A stretch of DNA of 64,000 bases. It comes from Leuctra nigra (taxonomy: Eukaryota; Arthropoda; Insecta; Plecoptera; Leuctridae). Both the position numbers and the translations under genes were made by a program. The DNA is taken from NCBI GenBank assembly GCA_934045905.1, contig OW203769.1:1426001-1490000 (forward strand). Direction: 5' to 3'. Each line of letters begins with the position of its first letter. Positions within the stretch are counted from its first letter, which is position 1. The notes beneath the pieces were generated by a model. That model was given only the letters and a program-made list of their open reading frames with translations. It was not told the origin of the DNA and did no database searches. This document shows, in pieces, positions 31,203 through 41,701 of the stretch.

Positions 31203-33432
31203 TTAGCCGCTACGCACCCATCCGGGAACGGGAATGACCGGCAACAATTGGTCTACATTTGCCCGGCCCGCTGACTTGCCAGACTTCGGATCGCCGAGCT
31301 CGTAGACGTTGCGTCCTATGGCCCGGACAATACGGAACGGACCATTCCTCTTGGATGCCAGACCACTTGCAACGCCTTTGACGGAATCACTGAGGACATG
31401 GTGGTCACGCCAAACGAGGTCGCCGATCTTGTAGAACACCTCTTTGCGATGCTGATCGTACCTACGTTTCGCCACTTGGTGAGCATGTTGGGTCCTTTGG
31501 AGTGCAAAGTTGCGTGCCTGCAATAACCGGTTCTTGAGATTTGTAGCAAAATCGTGATGGTCATCCTTTTGTGGCGGCGTATATTCACTGTGGCCGACTG
31601 TGTGTAAATCCCACGGTGCACGAAGCTCCCGACCATAAGTTAAAAACGCGGGGGTATAGCTAGTGACTGCACTCGTTGCTGTACGGAGAGCAAAAGCTAT
31701 CTCCGTAAGCCTTTTGTCCCAGTCTCTATGTACATCAACATAAGCAATAATTGTTTGTTTGATCGTGGCATTGTGGCGTTCAACCATTTGGCCACAAGGT
31801 CGATATGGGACAGAATGCCGGTCGATAATGTCCATTTCAGCCAAAAGTCCTTTCCATAACGAGCTGACAAATGGCTTAACGTTGTCACTAGATATACTGA
31901 GAGGTAAGCCATGTCGTGCAAAAATCTCCATCATACACGGGATGATGGAGGATGTATTAGCCTGTCGCAAGGGAAAGATTTCCAAATATTTTGTGAATTT
32001 GTCCACCACTACCAAAAGGTATTTGAAACGCCGGCGAGATGCGGGCAGTGGACCTATGAGGTCAACGCTGAGGTCTGTGAATGGACCTTCTGCCTGCCTG
32101 CTGTCCATCATACCTGCAGGCTTTTTGTGATTGCTTTTTGTTGTCTGGCATGTAACACATGACCGCACATATGCCATTACATCTGATCTCATCCCCAACC
32201 AAACATACGATTGCTTAATACGATGTAATGTGCGATAAAAACCCCCATGGCCACTGAGCGGGTGATTGTGCTGTGTCTTGAGAACAAGTGGCCGAAGTAT
32301 TTTGGGTAACCAGATCTTCCCATATGTACTTTCATCAGTTCCCGGTAATCCTTGTACACGTCTTACTAAAAGTCCAGCATCTGTGAATTCACTCTCCTCG
32401 GCAACGGAACGAATCCATGATGACACCTTAGAATCAGCAGGAAGCTTTGAATGTTTCAAATAAGTTGCCAGCAACGTCAGTTCTTCGTCCCCCTTCTGAT
32501 AGTCGAGCAGCATTGCTGTATCAGTTAAAACTGACACATCAATGTCTTCCACTGAATCGATGGTTAAAACATCCTGATGTTCTTCCAGAAGCACAGTATG
32601 ACTGGGATCGTTCATTGCTATTGGAAACAATGTTTCTGCCACTGAATGATTTGGTGAATCTGATGCCAAACCCACGGGAGCACGACTCAATGCGTCAGCC
32701 GGAAGATTTAAAATACCTTTACGGTACCGTACTGTGCAATTGAACCCTTGCAGGCGCAACACCCATCTGCGTACACGACTTGAAGCCAATTCTGTATTGA
32801 ACATCCACGCCAATGATGCATGATCACAATACACATCAAATGTCGTATACTCCAAGTAAGGTCTGAATTTATCTAGTGCCCAGACAACAGCTAAACATTC
32901 AAGTTCTTGAACTGTATAATATTGCTCATGTTTTGTTAAATGGCGACTGATAAATTCAACCGGACGTTGAATGCCATCGATTTCTTGTAACAAGACCGCT
33001 CCAATGCCATAGCCACTGGCATCAGTTTCCACAGAAAACGGTTTGTTAAGATCGGGTAGAACTAAAGCAGTTGTATTAGCTAGACGAGCAATCAACTTCT
33101 GAAAAGCTGATTCTTCTGCTACGCCCCAAGACCACTTTATGTTCTTCCGAGTGAGTCGTGTCAACGGTTGGGATATTGTTGACATGTCTGAGAGGAATGA
33201 GCGATAATATCCAACCAAACCCAGGAAACTCTGGAGCTCCTTAACTTTCGTTGGGCGAGGAAACTGAGAAACTGCTCGAATTTTATCGGGATTTGGTAAA
33301 CATTTTCCAGGACTGAGAACATGTCCTAAAAATTTCAATGTAGTGCGGAAAAGTTGGACTTTCTTTGGTTTTATTGTCAATCCAGCATCCTGAAGTCGAA
33401 GCAAGACTGCTTCTACTGATATCAGTAGATCA
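31203..33432 (-). CDS. pol: Gypsy Pol, second part: RT thumb, RNase H, integrase
   Basis: Picks up where the LINE interrupts RT: VEAVLLRLQDAGLTIKPKK and KFLGHVLSPG, then RNase H (ETDASGYGIGAVLLQ, ELECLAVVWALDKFRPYL, YCDHASLAWM). A zinc-binding integrase head follows (H..H..CxxC: HPLSGHGG, SCVTCQTTK). The integrase core has D in SVDLIG, D in ISSDN and E in MVERHN. The expected SDNGTQF is SDNVKPF here, two changed residues beside the catalytic D. The C-terminal GDLVWR..NGPFRIVR module precedes a stop at 31203. No chromodomain is seen. Codons before 33432 belong to the LINE boundary; the frame joins RT at 38018. Confidence 0.9.
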
Positions 33433-33464
33433 GTCACTGATAGTCAGTCAGAGAGGACGGACGT
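33430..33464 (+). promoter_or_regulatory. LINE internal promoter: Inr and DPE
   Basis: TCAGTC at 33430-33435 matches the arthropod initiator with A+1 at 33432. GGACG at 33459-33463 fits the DPE consensus exactly at +28 to +32. This pairing is known for Jockey-type and I-type LINEs and also supports the 5' end chosen for the element. Confidence 0.65.
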
Positions 33465-33507
33465 GTTTTCGGAGCTCTGAGTATTTTCTGTCTGAGTCAT
33501 AGTAGTA

Positions 33508-34410
33508 ATGTCGCTGTGTAGCAAGTGCGCCGGTGAGCTGCCTTCAGATTCTGCCGATTTTGTTCACTGTCTTACGTGTAATAGAGTGTTACATTTCAAG
33601 TGTGCAGGTGTAACGAAATCTGCTTATGGGAAGCTGGGGCAGGAAAGCAAGATTGCTTGGAAGTGTACTTTTTGCCGTGGAGATAGGCAATCGGGTTCAG
33701 CAACCCCTGTAGCCGACGGGGCTTTCTTGTTTGGAGACGCCGAGTTGAAGAATTCAATCATTGAGTTTCAGCGTGAAGCTAGAGAGAACTTTAAGTCATT
33801 GGCTGATAAGATTGCAGTGCTGCAAGACACCTTTGTGAGTGATTTGAAGGAGATTAAAGGTACTGTTGAAATTCTTAAGAAACAGTGTGCTGAGAAAGAT
33901 TCTATCATTGATAATCTTTCTCGTCAGGTTAATCAGTTGGATCAGTACGGCCGTATTAACAACTTTGAGATTCACAACGTTGACGAGCATCAAGGCGAAA
34001 ACGTTGAAGAGCTAGTGTTAAATTGTGCTAAGGCACTGCTTATTGATCTCACTTCCGATCAGATTGAAGCCGCTCATCGGGTACCATCCATTACAAAAAG
34101 TTCCAACCCTCCTAAGATTATTGTACAACTTTCAAGCAGGAAGAAGCGGAACGTTTTCATTGAGAAGAAACGTGTAGTGGTTCTAAACAATCAGCTGTGT
34201 CACAATTCGTCTGATCGCCGTGTGTACATAAACGAAAACTTATCTGTGTTCAACCGTGAATTATTGTATCGGGCCAAGCAAAGAGCCAAGGTTGTAGGAT
34301 TCAAATTTGTTTGGTTAAAATCAGGGAAAATTTTTGCAAGGAAGGACGAGAACACTAAACAAGGAAGTATCATTACGTCATTTTCTGACATTGAGGAAAA
34401 AATTGTGTGA
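33508..34410 (+). CDS. LINE ORF1: PHD-type zinc finger, coiled coil, FP/L1-ORF1-like C-terminus
   Basis: 300 codons. Residues 4-57 form a C4HC3 PHD-like finger (CSKC, HCLTC, HFKC, WKCTFC). Residues about 80-150 are heptad-rich and end in LSRQVNQLDQYGRINNFEI, the start of the RNA-binding fold shared with baculovirus FP-like and L1 ORF1 proteins. Basic motifs follow (SSRKKRNVFIEKKR), with VYINENLSVFNRELLYRAK near the end. It probably binds LINE RNA as a multimer. The ATG lies 36 bp before ORF2's upstream spacer and both are on the same transcript. Confidence 0.85.
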   Translation: MSLCSKCAGELPSDSADFVHCLTCNRVLHFKCAGVTKSAYGKLGQESKIAWKCTFCRGDRQSGSATPVADGAFLFGDAELKNSIIEFQREARENFKSLADKIAVLQDTFVSDLKEIKGTVEILKKQCAEKDSIIDNLSRQVNQLDQYGRINNFEIHNVDEHQGENVEELVLNCAKALLIDLTSDQIEAAHRVPSITKSSNPPKIIVQLSSRKKRNVFIEKKRVVVLNNQLCHNSSDRRVYINENLSVFNRELLYRAKQRAKVVGFKFVWLKSGKIFARKDENTKQGSIITSFSDIEEKIV

Positions 34411-34445
34411 TTCTAGTTAATATAAATTATAATATTTATTAGTTA

Positions 34446-37430
34446 ATGAACAATAGCTTGTGGATTGATGATTTTGAAGAGGGTAATAACTGTTCTGTAA
34501 TTGATGATTTAGACTTATGGTTTAAAAATGTTCATGGTTTATCCTTTCTGCATATTAATATTAGATCGATTAAAAAACACTGGGACGAGTTGCTCGTTAT
34601 TTTGGATAAACAAGTTGGTGTTTTTGATGTTCTTGTATTGAGTGAGGTCGGTGTTCAGCGAATAGAGTTTATTTATCATATTGCAGGTTATAATTCTTAT
34701 CACAGGTTAAGAGGAAAAGGGAAGGGAGGCGGTTTATTAATTTTTGTCAAGGACACTTTACATTTTTCTGTTTATGAATCAAATTTCGAATATTTTGAGG
34801 GCATCAATGGAGTTCTTGTGGATGAAGAGGGTTGCGCATTGTCGGTGTTGGCAATTTATAGACCTCCACATTTGAATAAAATAAGCTTTATAAAAGAGCT
34901 TGAACGTTTTGTAATACATACTAAATATAAGAATGTTGTCATAATAGGTGATGTGAACTTGGATTTATGTGACGTAGATGATAATTGTGTGCAGCTGTAT
35001 GAAGGAATTTTGGCTATAAATGGATTTTTTAAATGCATACAAAGTTACACCAGGGAAGAGATAAGATCTGATGTATTAACTAAATCATGTATTGATCATA
35101 TATTTGTAAGGTGTCAGCGTAAGCATACTCTTGATTCTGCAATCTTCACAACTAAACTTGCAGACCATTACATGATATTAGTCAAGTTAAATTTTGAAAA
35201 TATTAATATTAATTCAAATTGTTGTCCAGGAAGAAAGGGAGAAATTAGGACGAGGATGGATGAAGTAATTTTAATGCGGAAATTGAAATCGAATAATTGG
35301 AGTTCACTTCTTTCTTTGAATGACTGCAATGAATTGTATGATGCAGTGGTCTCTAAGTTTAGTGAGTGCTATAACTTTGCTTCTTATCAAATCCCGGTAA
35401 CAAACAAAAAACCAAGAACTCAAAAACCATGGATCAATCTTGATATTGTGACAAAAATTAAAAATAGAGATGCCTTGTTTAGAAAATGGAAGCAGTGCAA
35501 CAATGCAGGTTTGAGAAATTTGTATAGAATTGATTATGTTCTCTGTAGAAATGATGTAAATAAATTAATTTTGAGGACTAAGCAGGAATATTTCAGGAGT
35601 TCAATAGTTAAATCAAGAGGATGTTTGAAGGACACATGGCAAGTTATTAATAATTACATTGGTAGGAGGGCGAAGACCTCAGTCGACGAAGTTATAGACA
35701 AATACCTATGTAAAGTTTACCCTTGCCAGCAGGTCGCCGATAAATTCGTCAATGTATTCGTAAATGAGGTAGATGACCTTCGCCATGAGTGTAGCGTGAC
35801 AACATACTTGCAAGCATTTCAGTCACAAGAGCAGTCAATGAGAATGCCTACTGTTAGTGAGGGTTTAATTAATTATATTATAAGTAAACTTGATATTAAT
35901 AAACAACCTGGTTTTGACGGTATTCGTGTGAGGGATCTTGGTCTCCTCGCTGAAGTTATAGGCCCCGTGATAGCAAAGTTGTGTAATTTGTCTTTTAAAT
36001 CTGGTATTGTCCCTTCAAAATTAAAAATGTCAGTTGTGCGCCCAATTTATAAAAAAGGTGATCATCTTGTTTTTTCAAATTATCGACCTATCGCTATTCT
36101 ACCTGTTATAGATAAAATAATGGAACGTTGTGTGGCAAATGTATTAACTGAATACTTAGAAAATTATACCATTATCAGTAGTTTGCAGTTTGGCTTTCAA
36201 AAAAAGAAAGGTACCAACGACCTTTTATTAAAATTTTCGGACTTTGTTAACACTAACCTAAATGACAATAATCATGTTTTAGCGCTGTTTATAGATTTTT
36301 CGAAGGCATTCGATACTTTGAATCATTCCAAACTAATAATTTTGCTTGAAAATATTGGAGTTAGGGGACCATTGTTGCTGTGGTTTAAAAGTTATTTGAG
36401 GGACCGTTTTATTACAGTCAAAGTTAAATCTCTGAGCAGTGGTTTTAGATGCATTAAATCTGGTGTTCCGCAAGGATCCATTTTAGTGCCTTTGTTGTAT
36501 TTAATATATGTGAATGATATGCTCCATTGTTTAAAAAACTGTCAAATATATATGTATGCAGATGACATTTTAATTTTAGCTGTTCACAAGGACATTGATG
36601 CAGCAGAGTCAATTCTTCAGTCAGATTTCAATCAACTTTCAAAACTTGCGCATGACCGGGACTTGATAATTAACGCCAGTAAGACCAGGGTTTTGCATAT
36701 TTGTGTACCGTTAAACCAGGATCGTGATGTACAGGTAAAGATTATATGCCATTCCAATTCCTGTTTGCATAGCCTACAGTGTGGCACTTTATTGTGTGAC
36801 TGTAGTGTGACCATTGATATGGCTGATGAGATTGTTTATCTTGGATTAACCGTGGATAGGTTTTTTAATTGGAAACCTCACATAAACAAGGTTTGTAACA
36901 AACTTCGCTCTTGTGCCTTTTCTATGTACAGGTTAAAATATATTTTGTCTTTTGAGTTAATGTGTACAGTGTATTCGGCTCTTGTAGAATCTCATTTGTT
37001 ATATGGATTATTAGCTTGGGGGAATGCCTCTCCATATCTTATACAAAAAATTGTTTACTTGCAAGACAGAATAATCAAAAATTTAATTCCTGAACACTCA
37101 AAAAATAATTTGAATTGCGATTCCAGAAGTCCTTATGAACTTTGTAAATTTTTACCAATTTCCCTTCTTTATAATTATCGGTTAATATTAAAATTTTATT
37201 TTTCTGATGAGCATAAAATTCTTCAAAATCACCCAGTTCAAACTAGATTGTCTTTACTCAGCAATTTTTCCGTCCCGGCCTGGCGTAACAAAAATGGTAA
37301 ACGAAGACTGGATTTTATTGTTCCAGAAACATTTAACTTAATTCCCAGTAACTGCAGAAATTTAGAATCATTTTCTATCCTTAAAATTGCGTTGAAACAT
37401 TGGCTTCTCTCAACCTTGTCTGAAGGTTGA
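34446..37430 (+). CDS. LINE ORF2: AP-type endonuclease and reverse transcriptase
   Basis: 994 codons, starting 36 nt after ORF1. Endonuclease motifs (about 1-260): HINIRSIKKHWDEL, VLSEVGV, IYRPPH, VIIGDVNLDL, SCIDHIFVR, ADHYMILV. RT (about 530-800): VVRPIYKKGD, NYRPIAILPVIDKIMERCV, LFIDFSKAFDTLNH, SGVPQGSILVPLLYLIYVND and the catalytic YADDI. The usual G in QGSxLGP is V here (ILVP), which may weaken this copy. The C-terminal region has the usual LTVDRFFNWKPHI block. It nicks target DNA and primes cDNA from it. Confidence 0.9.
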   Translation: MNNSLWIDDFEEGNNCSVIDDLDLWFKNVHGLSFLHINIRSIKKHWDELLVILDKQVGVFDVLVLSEVGVQRIEFIYHIAGYNSYHRLRGKGKGGGLLIFVKDTLHFSVYESNFEYFEGINGVLVDEEGCALSVLAIYRPPHLNKISFIKELERFVIHTKYKNVVIIGDVNLDLCDVDDNCVQLYEGILAINGFFKCIQSYTREEIRSDVLTKSCIDHIFVRCQRKHTLDSAIFTTKLADHYMILVKLNFENININSNCCPGRKGEIRTRMDEVILMRKLKSNNWSSLLSLNDCNELYDAVVSKFSECYNFASYQIPVTNKKPRTQKPWINLDIVTKIKNRDALFRKWKQCNNAGLRNLYRIDYVLCRNDVNKLILRTKQEYFRSSIVKSRGCLKDTWQVINNYIGRRAKTSVDEVIDKYLCKVYPCQQVADKFVNVFVNEVDDLRHECSVTTYLQAFQSQEQSMRMPTVSEGLINYIISKLDINKQPGFDGIRVRDLGLLAEVIGPVIAKLCNLSFKSGIVPSKLKMSVVRPIYKKGDHLVFSNYRPIAILPVIDKIMERCVANVLTEYLENYTIISSLQFGFQKKKGTNDLLLKFSDFVNTNLNDNNHVLALFIDFSKAFDTLNHSKLIILLENIGVRGPLLLWFKSYLRDRFITVKVKSLSSGFRCIKSGVPQGSILVPLLYLIYVNDMLHCLKNCQIYMYADDILILAVHKDIDAAESILQSDFNQLSKLAHDRDLIINASKTRVLHICVPLNQDRDVQVKIICHSNSCLHSLQCGTLLCDCSVTIDMADEIVYLGLTVDRFFNWKPHINKVCNKLRSCAFSMYRLKYILSFELMCTVYSALVESHLLYGLLAWGNASPYLIQKIVYLQDRIIKNLIPEHSKNNLNCDSRSPYELCKFLPISLLYNYRLILKFYFSDEHKILQNHPVQTRLSLLSNFSVPAWRNKNGKRRLDFIVPETFNLIPSNCRNLESFSILKIALKHWLLSTLSEG

Positions 37431-38017
37431 ATGCTCAGATTGTTATTTTTTATGTTTTTATTTGGGTTATGTATTCATTCTTTTCGATGGATGGGTGTTC
37501 ACTTTAGAACCACTTTTGAACCTATGCTTTTCTCAACCTTGTATGGAAGTTTATAACGTATGGTGAATGTTATTTTTTTGATTATTTATGTCATTATTAG
37601 GAATTATTATACATGCACTTTTCTTTATCTTGAGTTAATTTATACATTCTTTTTTGTGTTATTGTATTCACTTTTTCTTATTATTCAAGAGTTATTTTTA
37701 TTAATTCTCTTTAATGGTTGTTACTATAGAACCACTTTAGAACCTAAGAATATTTCACCCTTATTTGATAGTATATAGCAAGTGTTTGAATGTTCATGCT
37801 ATGTGATTATTATGTAATATTTATTCTTTATCTTATTATTTTTAAGTTACTTCATTAATTCTTTTTTTGTATTGTTCTCTTACGCTCCTAAAACATTATC
37901 TGTTCTTTCTTTTCATATTGTTTTTTCCCACAGATGAGCTCCCTGAGCTTTGTGGATTGTGTGATGTTTGTGTGTATGTGTATTAATTAATAAAGGAGTT
38001 AAAAAAAAAAAAAAAAA

Positions 38018-39346
38018 ATCAAGCAAATGCTGTTCTGCCGTTTCGGAATATATGACAATATCATCCATGAAAGGCATGGCACATTTATATTTCAAATCTT
38101 TCAGAACATTGTCCATGAGTTCTTGGAACCGAGCTGGGCTACCAGCCAAACCAAAAGGCATGCGTTTGTACTGGAAAAGGCCTCTGTGGCAAAGAAAAGC
38201 TGTTTTTGGTCGGTCGGCCACCTCAACTTGGATCTGATGAAAACCCTGAGAAAGATCGAGTGAAGAGAACCATTTTGCTTGACCTAATTGAGCAAATACC
38301 CATTTAGTCGTTGGCATAGGGTATACCGGAATGGTGGTCCTTTGATTTACTAGCCTATAATCAACAGCCAATCGGAATCCTTCATTCTTCTTAGGGACAA
38401 TTAGTGGTGCTGAGGCCCAATTACTTTGTGATGGTTCAACGATATCATTTCCTAACAAATCATCTACCAATCTATCCAAGATTTCACGTTTATTGGGATT
38501 AACTGGCCGTAGTTTGCAACGACTTGGCAAGTTTTCGCCGGTATTAATCCTATGAACCACTTTGTCTGTAGAACCAGGAGTTGCTGTGAAAAGACCAGAA
38601 TATTTGGATAAGATATCCTTCAAAACTGCAGTGATATTCTCGGGACATGTTTCTTGAGGCATTTTGAGGAACATATCACTAGCTTGTGAAACCGGTGCTT
38701 CCACAACAGAACAATGAGCGTGATTCTCCTCGGTGATAACTTCGTTGATTCTTTTCGACTTCGCATGGATTGCGGTCTGTTGTGTGGACTGCAGAACCAC
38801 TTTCAGCGCGGCGACAACTGATTCCAACTGCTGTTCACGAGAAATATTGAATTTACCAAGTAGCTTATCATTTTCTTGGGTGGGGATGGCAAGACCCGGC
38901 GAGAAATTAATGATTTTCTGGGAAGGATACACGCTCCAGCCACCCGCAGCAATGTGGACAGAAATGGCTGAGGCTGTCAGGAAATCCCTTCCCAAAAGAA
39001 CCTCCTCCGACGAGTCTGCTAAATAGAAGAACTTTTGGAGTTGATTTCCTCCGGACCAAGAAATAGGAACACACAGTTCAGCAGTAGCTGAGGTGCTACC
39101 TGATGCCAATCTCAATACAGTGTTTTTCAACACTTGTTTTATGCCCAATTTCTTAGCAGCTTGATACCCTGTTTTTCCAAGAATGCTGATCGTTGACCCA
39201 GTGTCTAAAAGAGCGACCAATTTCTGCGTCCCAATAGTAACCATCAGCCGAGGAACCACAGGAATTGCTTTGGCACTTTTGGTATTAGAAAACAAACTAA
39301 CCTGCATAGACGTTACTGAATGAGAACTTGCAGGAAGAGCTCTCAT
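38018..39346 (-). CDS. pol: Gypsy Pol, first part: protease and RT fingers/palm
   Basis: Begins -1 relative to gag with overlapping ends (39346/39343). Protease LVALLDTGSTISILG has the DTG triad. RT follows: CKLRPVNPNKREILDRLVDD, PLIVPKKNEGFRLAVDYRLV, FSSLDLSQGFHQI, FQYKRMPFGLAGSPARFQEL, then FMDDIVIYS, where the usual YxDD is FMDD. It stops at EQHLLD, where the LINE poly(A) enters; the translated tail beyond is LINE sequence. One copy of the short duplication joins this frame directly to the codons at 33428. Confidence 0.9.
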
Positions 39347-40354
39347 CGCTGCCCGTTTCCCGGAAGTGTAGCATTGACCCCGTCAATAGCAATCGGCTTA
39401 GTCGGGCACTGACGTGCCCAATGGCCCTGCCCTCTACATCGGTTGCAAACATCGTTCGTCGACCCCAGCTTTCGAGGCACAACCTCAGTGGATGTAATAG
39501 GTGACAGCACATTAGTCTTCGGTGTCATGAAAGTATGCCGTGTAGTCATTGGAGGATGGAAAGCTAGGTCACTTTCCATGGCATGTTGAGGGAGAGGGGC
39601 TGGAACATAGGATGCGTTGCGCCATGTAAGGCGCCTGATTTCAATGCTAATGTCCTCCCGCTCATGAATAGATGAGAAATGACGTCCATGCAACCACTGA
39701 CGAGTCATCGGCGAGGCTTGAGCCAGACATCTTTCGATTAGTTCCTCTTCTGCATAAGACGATCCCAATCGTTCCTAATACTCTGCAATGACCCTGACGA
39801 ATGACCCGAAATCTTCCTCTGGATGCTGAGTCCGTGCATCCAATTCGCGGCGCAACCGCAATATACGATCGGGCTGCCCAAAAGCATGGATGAAATCCTT
39901 GGAAAATGACTTCCACAGTGTGTATCCTCCTCGTGACAACCACCAGCGTTCAGCGTCGCCAAGTAACACTTGTGGAATCATGTCTTTGATGAGCCATGCC
40001 TCATCCCGTTGTAGAGCTTTTGCATATTTGCAGCAATCCCGAAGAAACACTTCCGGCGTTTTAGAGTCTGAATACCCCTTGAAAGTTGGAATTTCAAGCT
40101 TTAAAGCTTTGGTGAACCCGGCAGAGAACTTCGGACAACTTTGAGCGGATTGTATGGCGGAACTTCGGGAACAGGGGCGGTAAAGTTGGTTCCCTAGTAG
40201 CAACCGGCGGAGGTGGTATTGGCATCTCTGCATATTTGGCACAAGCCTGACGCATGGAGTCAATAAAACCTACAAAATTGTCAGCTTGAAAACGGCCCAA
40301 ATCACGCACCACATCCAATGGCAACTTATCTTCATCAAAAGGATTAGTAGACAT
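39343..40354 (-). pseudogene. gag: Gypsy Gag with frameshift and stop
   Basis: Starts at MSTNPFDEDKLPLDVVRDLG (40354). A frameshift near 40150 moves reading to a frame with KLEIPTFKGYSDSKTPEVFL and AERWWLSRGGYTLW (capsid). A TAG at 39774-39776 interrupts VRVIAEY / ERLGSSY. The zinc knuckle CNRCRGQGHWARQC (CCHC) follows, and Gag ends at 39343 overlapping Pol. At least two lesions make this copy unable to supply Gag by itself. Confidence 0.85.
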
Positions 40355-40398
40355 GGCTATTTGGTGTATTACCTCAGTCATGCAACTATTATAGTGTT

Positions 40399-40412
40399 CG
40401 GACGAGCCCCCA
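40399..40412 (-). promoter_or_regulatory. Primer-binding site, tRNA-Pro type
   Basis: Two bases inside the 5' LTR, the minus strand reads TGGGGGCTCGTCCG, the beginning of the well-known tRNA-Pro complementary site. Confidence 0.75.
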
Positions 40413-40414
40413 CT

Positions 40415-40582
40415 TGTTGTGTCCAGGAGATAGAAATACAACAAGATTAGTTTAAAAGACTTTATTTTCTTCTCACAAGAACCAAACTTACATTTTCATA
40501 CACAATAATCCTCTCTCTCTTCTCTTCTCTGCGCCTCCTTGATCTCCTCCACCAGAGCCTATCTATTAGGCAAGGCCTAATA
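40415..40582 (-). repeat. Gypsy 5' LTR
   Basis: Same 168-bp sequence as 30999-31166. Flanked on the outside by GTGT (40583-40586) and inside by the primer-binding site. Confidence 0.9.
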
Positions 40583-40611
40583 GTGTAATGAATTGACTCG
40601 GGTAATAATGA

Positions 40612-41701
40612 CCCAGAAAAAAAACACTCCTTGTAAAAAAGGCAGCCAAGTCTCTTAACTTTAAAAAAATCAGCACTGAAAAGGAATGATATCAAAAAAG
40701 GAACCAAGTCAACGAATTTTCCAAATTTTATTCGTACCATTGAAATAAAAATATAGACCCCCGAGTAATACTTAAAAAAAGGACTTGGCGCATCGTTTTT
40801 TTAAAGACACTTTTCTATCCTAAAAGTATAGGAAGAACTCTACAAGTATATTTTCCTGAGTATATCACATTCATTATCGACGAATCATACTACGTTTCAC
40901 TATAACTAGTACTCTTACCTACTGGCAGTTTTGGTATTTTGTCAATATTCAGAAGAAATATTTCTTGGGGATGTCGTTGTTTGTTTGACACGGAAGCCGC
41001 CTAGTATATTCGTTATTGCCACTATTTCTAGGGTCATATTATTAGAAGACTTCTCAACATCGTGACTGAGGGAAATAACGAAAGTGCTCATTACAAGAAG
41101 GCCGTCAAATGGGATTTGTATAAGTGACAAGTGCACTGAGCCATGTTGCTCAAATAATTACTAGCTAGATTTGTATCTAAAGTAATACGTTATGTAATTT
41201 ATGAAATTTATTGGTATAAAATGTTAATTAATAGCAATTAATGACACGACGAGAAGGTTCAAAGTATAATGCTGTATTAGGTATGTTGATGTATGTACCA
41301 CGAAACTATAGGTATAACAATCACAAGCACAACTGTTCTGTATTTATTGCTTGTAAGACAAATGCAATATATGTTTCTTTGAGTACATATATTTAAATTT
41401 AAAATATTTTACAGAATGTTTAATATTTAATTTGACAGCTTTGTCCCAATTTTCCTAGGCATTTCTGAACTACGTGAGTGGCATAAGCATATGAATATAA
41501 AAATGTCTTTAAAAAAACGATGCGCCAAGTCCTTTTTTTAAGTATTACTCGGGGGTCTATATTTTTATTTCAATGGTACGAATAAAATTTGGAAAATTCG
41601 TTGACTTGGCTCCTTTTTTGATATCATTCCTTTTCAGTGCTGATTTTTTTAAAGTTAAGAGACTTGGCTGCCTTTTTTACAAGGAGTGTTTTTTTTCTGG
41701 G
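40612..41701. mobile_element. Foldback element, diverged relative of the Helentron foldbacks
   Basis: Arms 40612-40810 and 41504-41701 (about 199 bp each) with a 693-bp loop. The outer sequence CCCAGAAAAAAAACACTCCT, AGCCAAGTCTCTT and inner CTTGGCGCATCG are variants of the 4647 foldback. It sits 26 bp from the gypsy duplication, in the residual GGCACGRAGC array. The loop has no supported gene. Confidence 0.8.

Larger units (their letters stand above)
33433..38017 (+). mobile_element. Non-LTR retrotransposon (CR1/Jockey-like), apparently full length
   Basis: A 75-bp 5'UTR with internal promoter, ORF1 (33508-34410), ORF2 (34446-37430), a 3'UTR with several tttgaacct-type repeats (37505, 37740), AATAAAGG near 37989 and an A run (38001-38018). 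It is flanked by ATCA at 33429-33432 and 38018-38021 (first A shared with the tail). Both ORFs are open. It lies in the opposite orientation to the gypsy element and breaks its RT. Clade assignment is by general look only. Confidence 0.85.
30999..40582 (-). mobile_element. Ty3/gypsy LTR retrotransposon with nested LINE
   Basis: Two 168-bp LTRs (40415-40582 upstream, 30999-31166 downstream) look identical by eye. They are flanked by GTGT at 30995-30998 and 40583-40586. Uninterrupted array units elsewhere (ccaggtgtaatga near 30774 and 63363) show the empty site with one GTGT. Internal order on the minus strand is PBS, gag, protease-RT, RNase H, integrase, PPT. Without the LINE (33433-38017) it is about 5.0 kb. 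Gag carries lesions while pol is open, which is odd for an element with matching LTRs. Confidence 0.9.

Noticed and set aside
30999..40582. Endogenous retrovirus with an env gene
   Set aside because: No third ORF lies between integrase and the PPT; it is a plain Ty3/gypsy retrotransposon.
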